Under the pieces are notes generated by a model, which saw nothing but the letters and a program-made list of their open reading frames with translations, was not told the DNA's origin and ran no database searches. Both the position numbers and the translations under genes were made by a program. 41,242 bases of DNA from Saprospiraceae bacterium (GTDB taxonomy: Bacteria; Bacteroidota; Bacteroidia; Chitinophagales; Saprospiraceae): positions 1 through 41,242 of the forward strand of contig BQJU01000065.1 of assembly GCA_021604865.1 (NCBI GenBank), in the 5' to 3' direction. Below, piece after piece: positions 41,222-41,242 of this stretch (positions are counted from its first letter, which is position 1; every line of letters begins with the position of its first letter).

Positions 41222-41242
41222 TATAGCTCGCCTGAAACAGAC

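Noticed and set aside
1-41242. tRNA or rRNA genes
   Set aside because: No T-loop GTTCGANTC-type sequence with matching arms and no rRNA segment was recognised by eye; weak matches were not supported.

Overview
The window looks like a chromosomal segment of a Bacteroidota bacterium, most likely a free-living Saprospiria/Lewinella/Haliscomenobacter-type organism. The phylum assignment rests on two intact proteins with type IX secretion (T9SS) C-terminal sorting domains plus a decayed third, a Porin_10-type outer-membrane protein, a LytS/LytTR two-component pair, TAnnTTTG-like promoter boxes, and start sites with little Shine-Dalgarno. The genus-level guess is inference.

Left part (1 to about 25.6 kb): mostly conserved genes. 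It opens with a 123-bp tandem repeat, then a small membrane protein, an OmpA-family lipoprotein, an XdhC-like protein, an esterase, a decayed T9SS sorting-domain fragment, a two-TM K+ channel with RCK domains and a polytopic protein. A 141/142-bp tandem repeat precedes a PqiA-like membrane protein and a LytTR regulator/LytS kinase operon. A four-gene minus-strand cluster follows (SUMF1-like protein, Tat-type Gfo/Idh/MocA oxidoreductase, ApbE flavin transferase, TIM-barrel isomerase-like protein). The ApbE GTG start overlaps the oxidoreductase TAG stop by one base. Next come a Porin_10 protein, a choice-of-anchor-B T9SS protein, FabI, RecN, a small lipoprotein, Mn-type SOD, FumC and an AraC-family regulator.

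Right part (about 25.7 to 41.2 kb): visibly more AT-rich and accessory in character. A decayed IS1-type transposase end lies at the boundary. Beyond it are a secreted GH39-like glycosidase, a SulP transporter, a tandem-domain intradiol dioxygenase with an odd N-terminus, a DUF6544-like protein, a DinB-like protein, a secreted TIM-barrel protein, a truncated PD40 fragment, a VOC protein, a DUF3667-type zinc-ribbon membrane protein, a lipoprotein PQQ dehydrogenase fused to cytochrome c, a thioredoxin-reductase-like flavoprotein divergent from a Fur-family regulator, and a DmpA-type peptidase.

The most striking unlabelled signal is a dispersed inverted-repeat family built on GACCTCCAAACATGC, with at least eight intergenic sites. 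Some are paired as MITE-like elements (34721-34888, 38063-38165). A perfect 35-bp inverted repeat made from two copies brackets the flavoprotein gene. Near-identical direct repeats of about 50 bp bracket the peptidase gene. A perfect 19-bp TTGCGAC palindrome and a degenerate second copy lie in front of the Fur-family gene. No tRNA, rRNA or CRISPR array was recognised.
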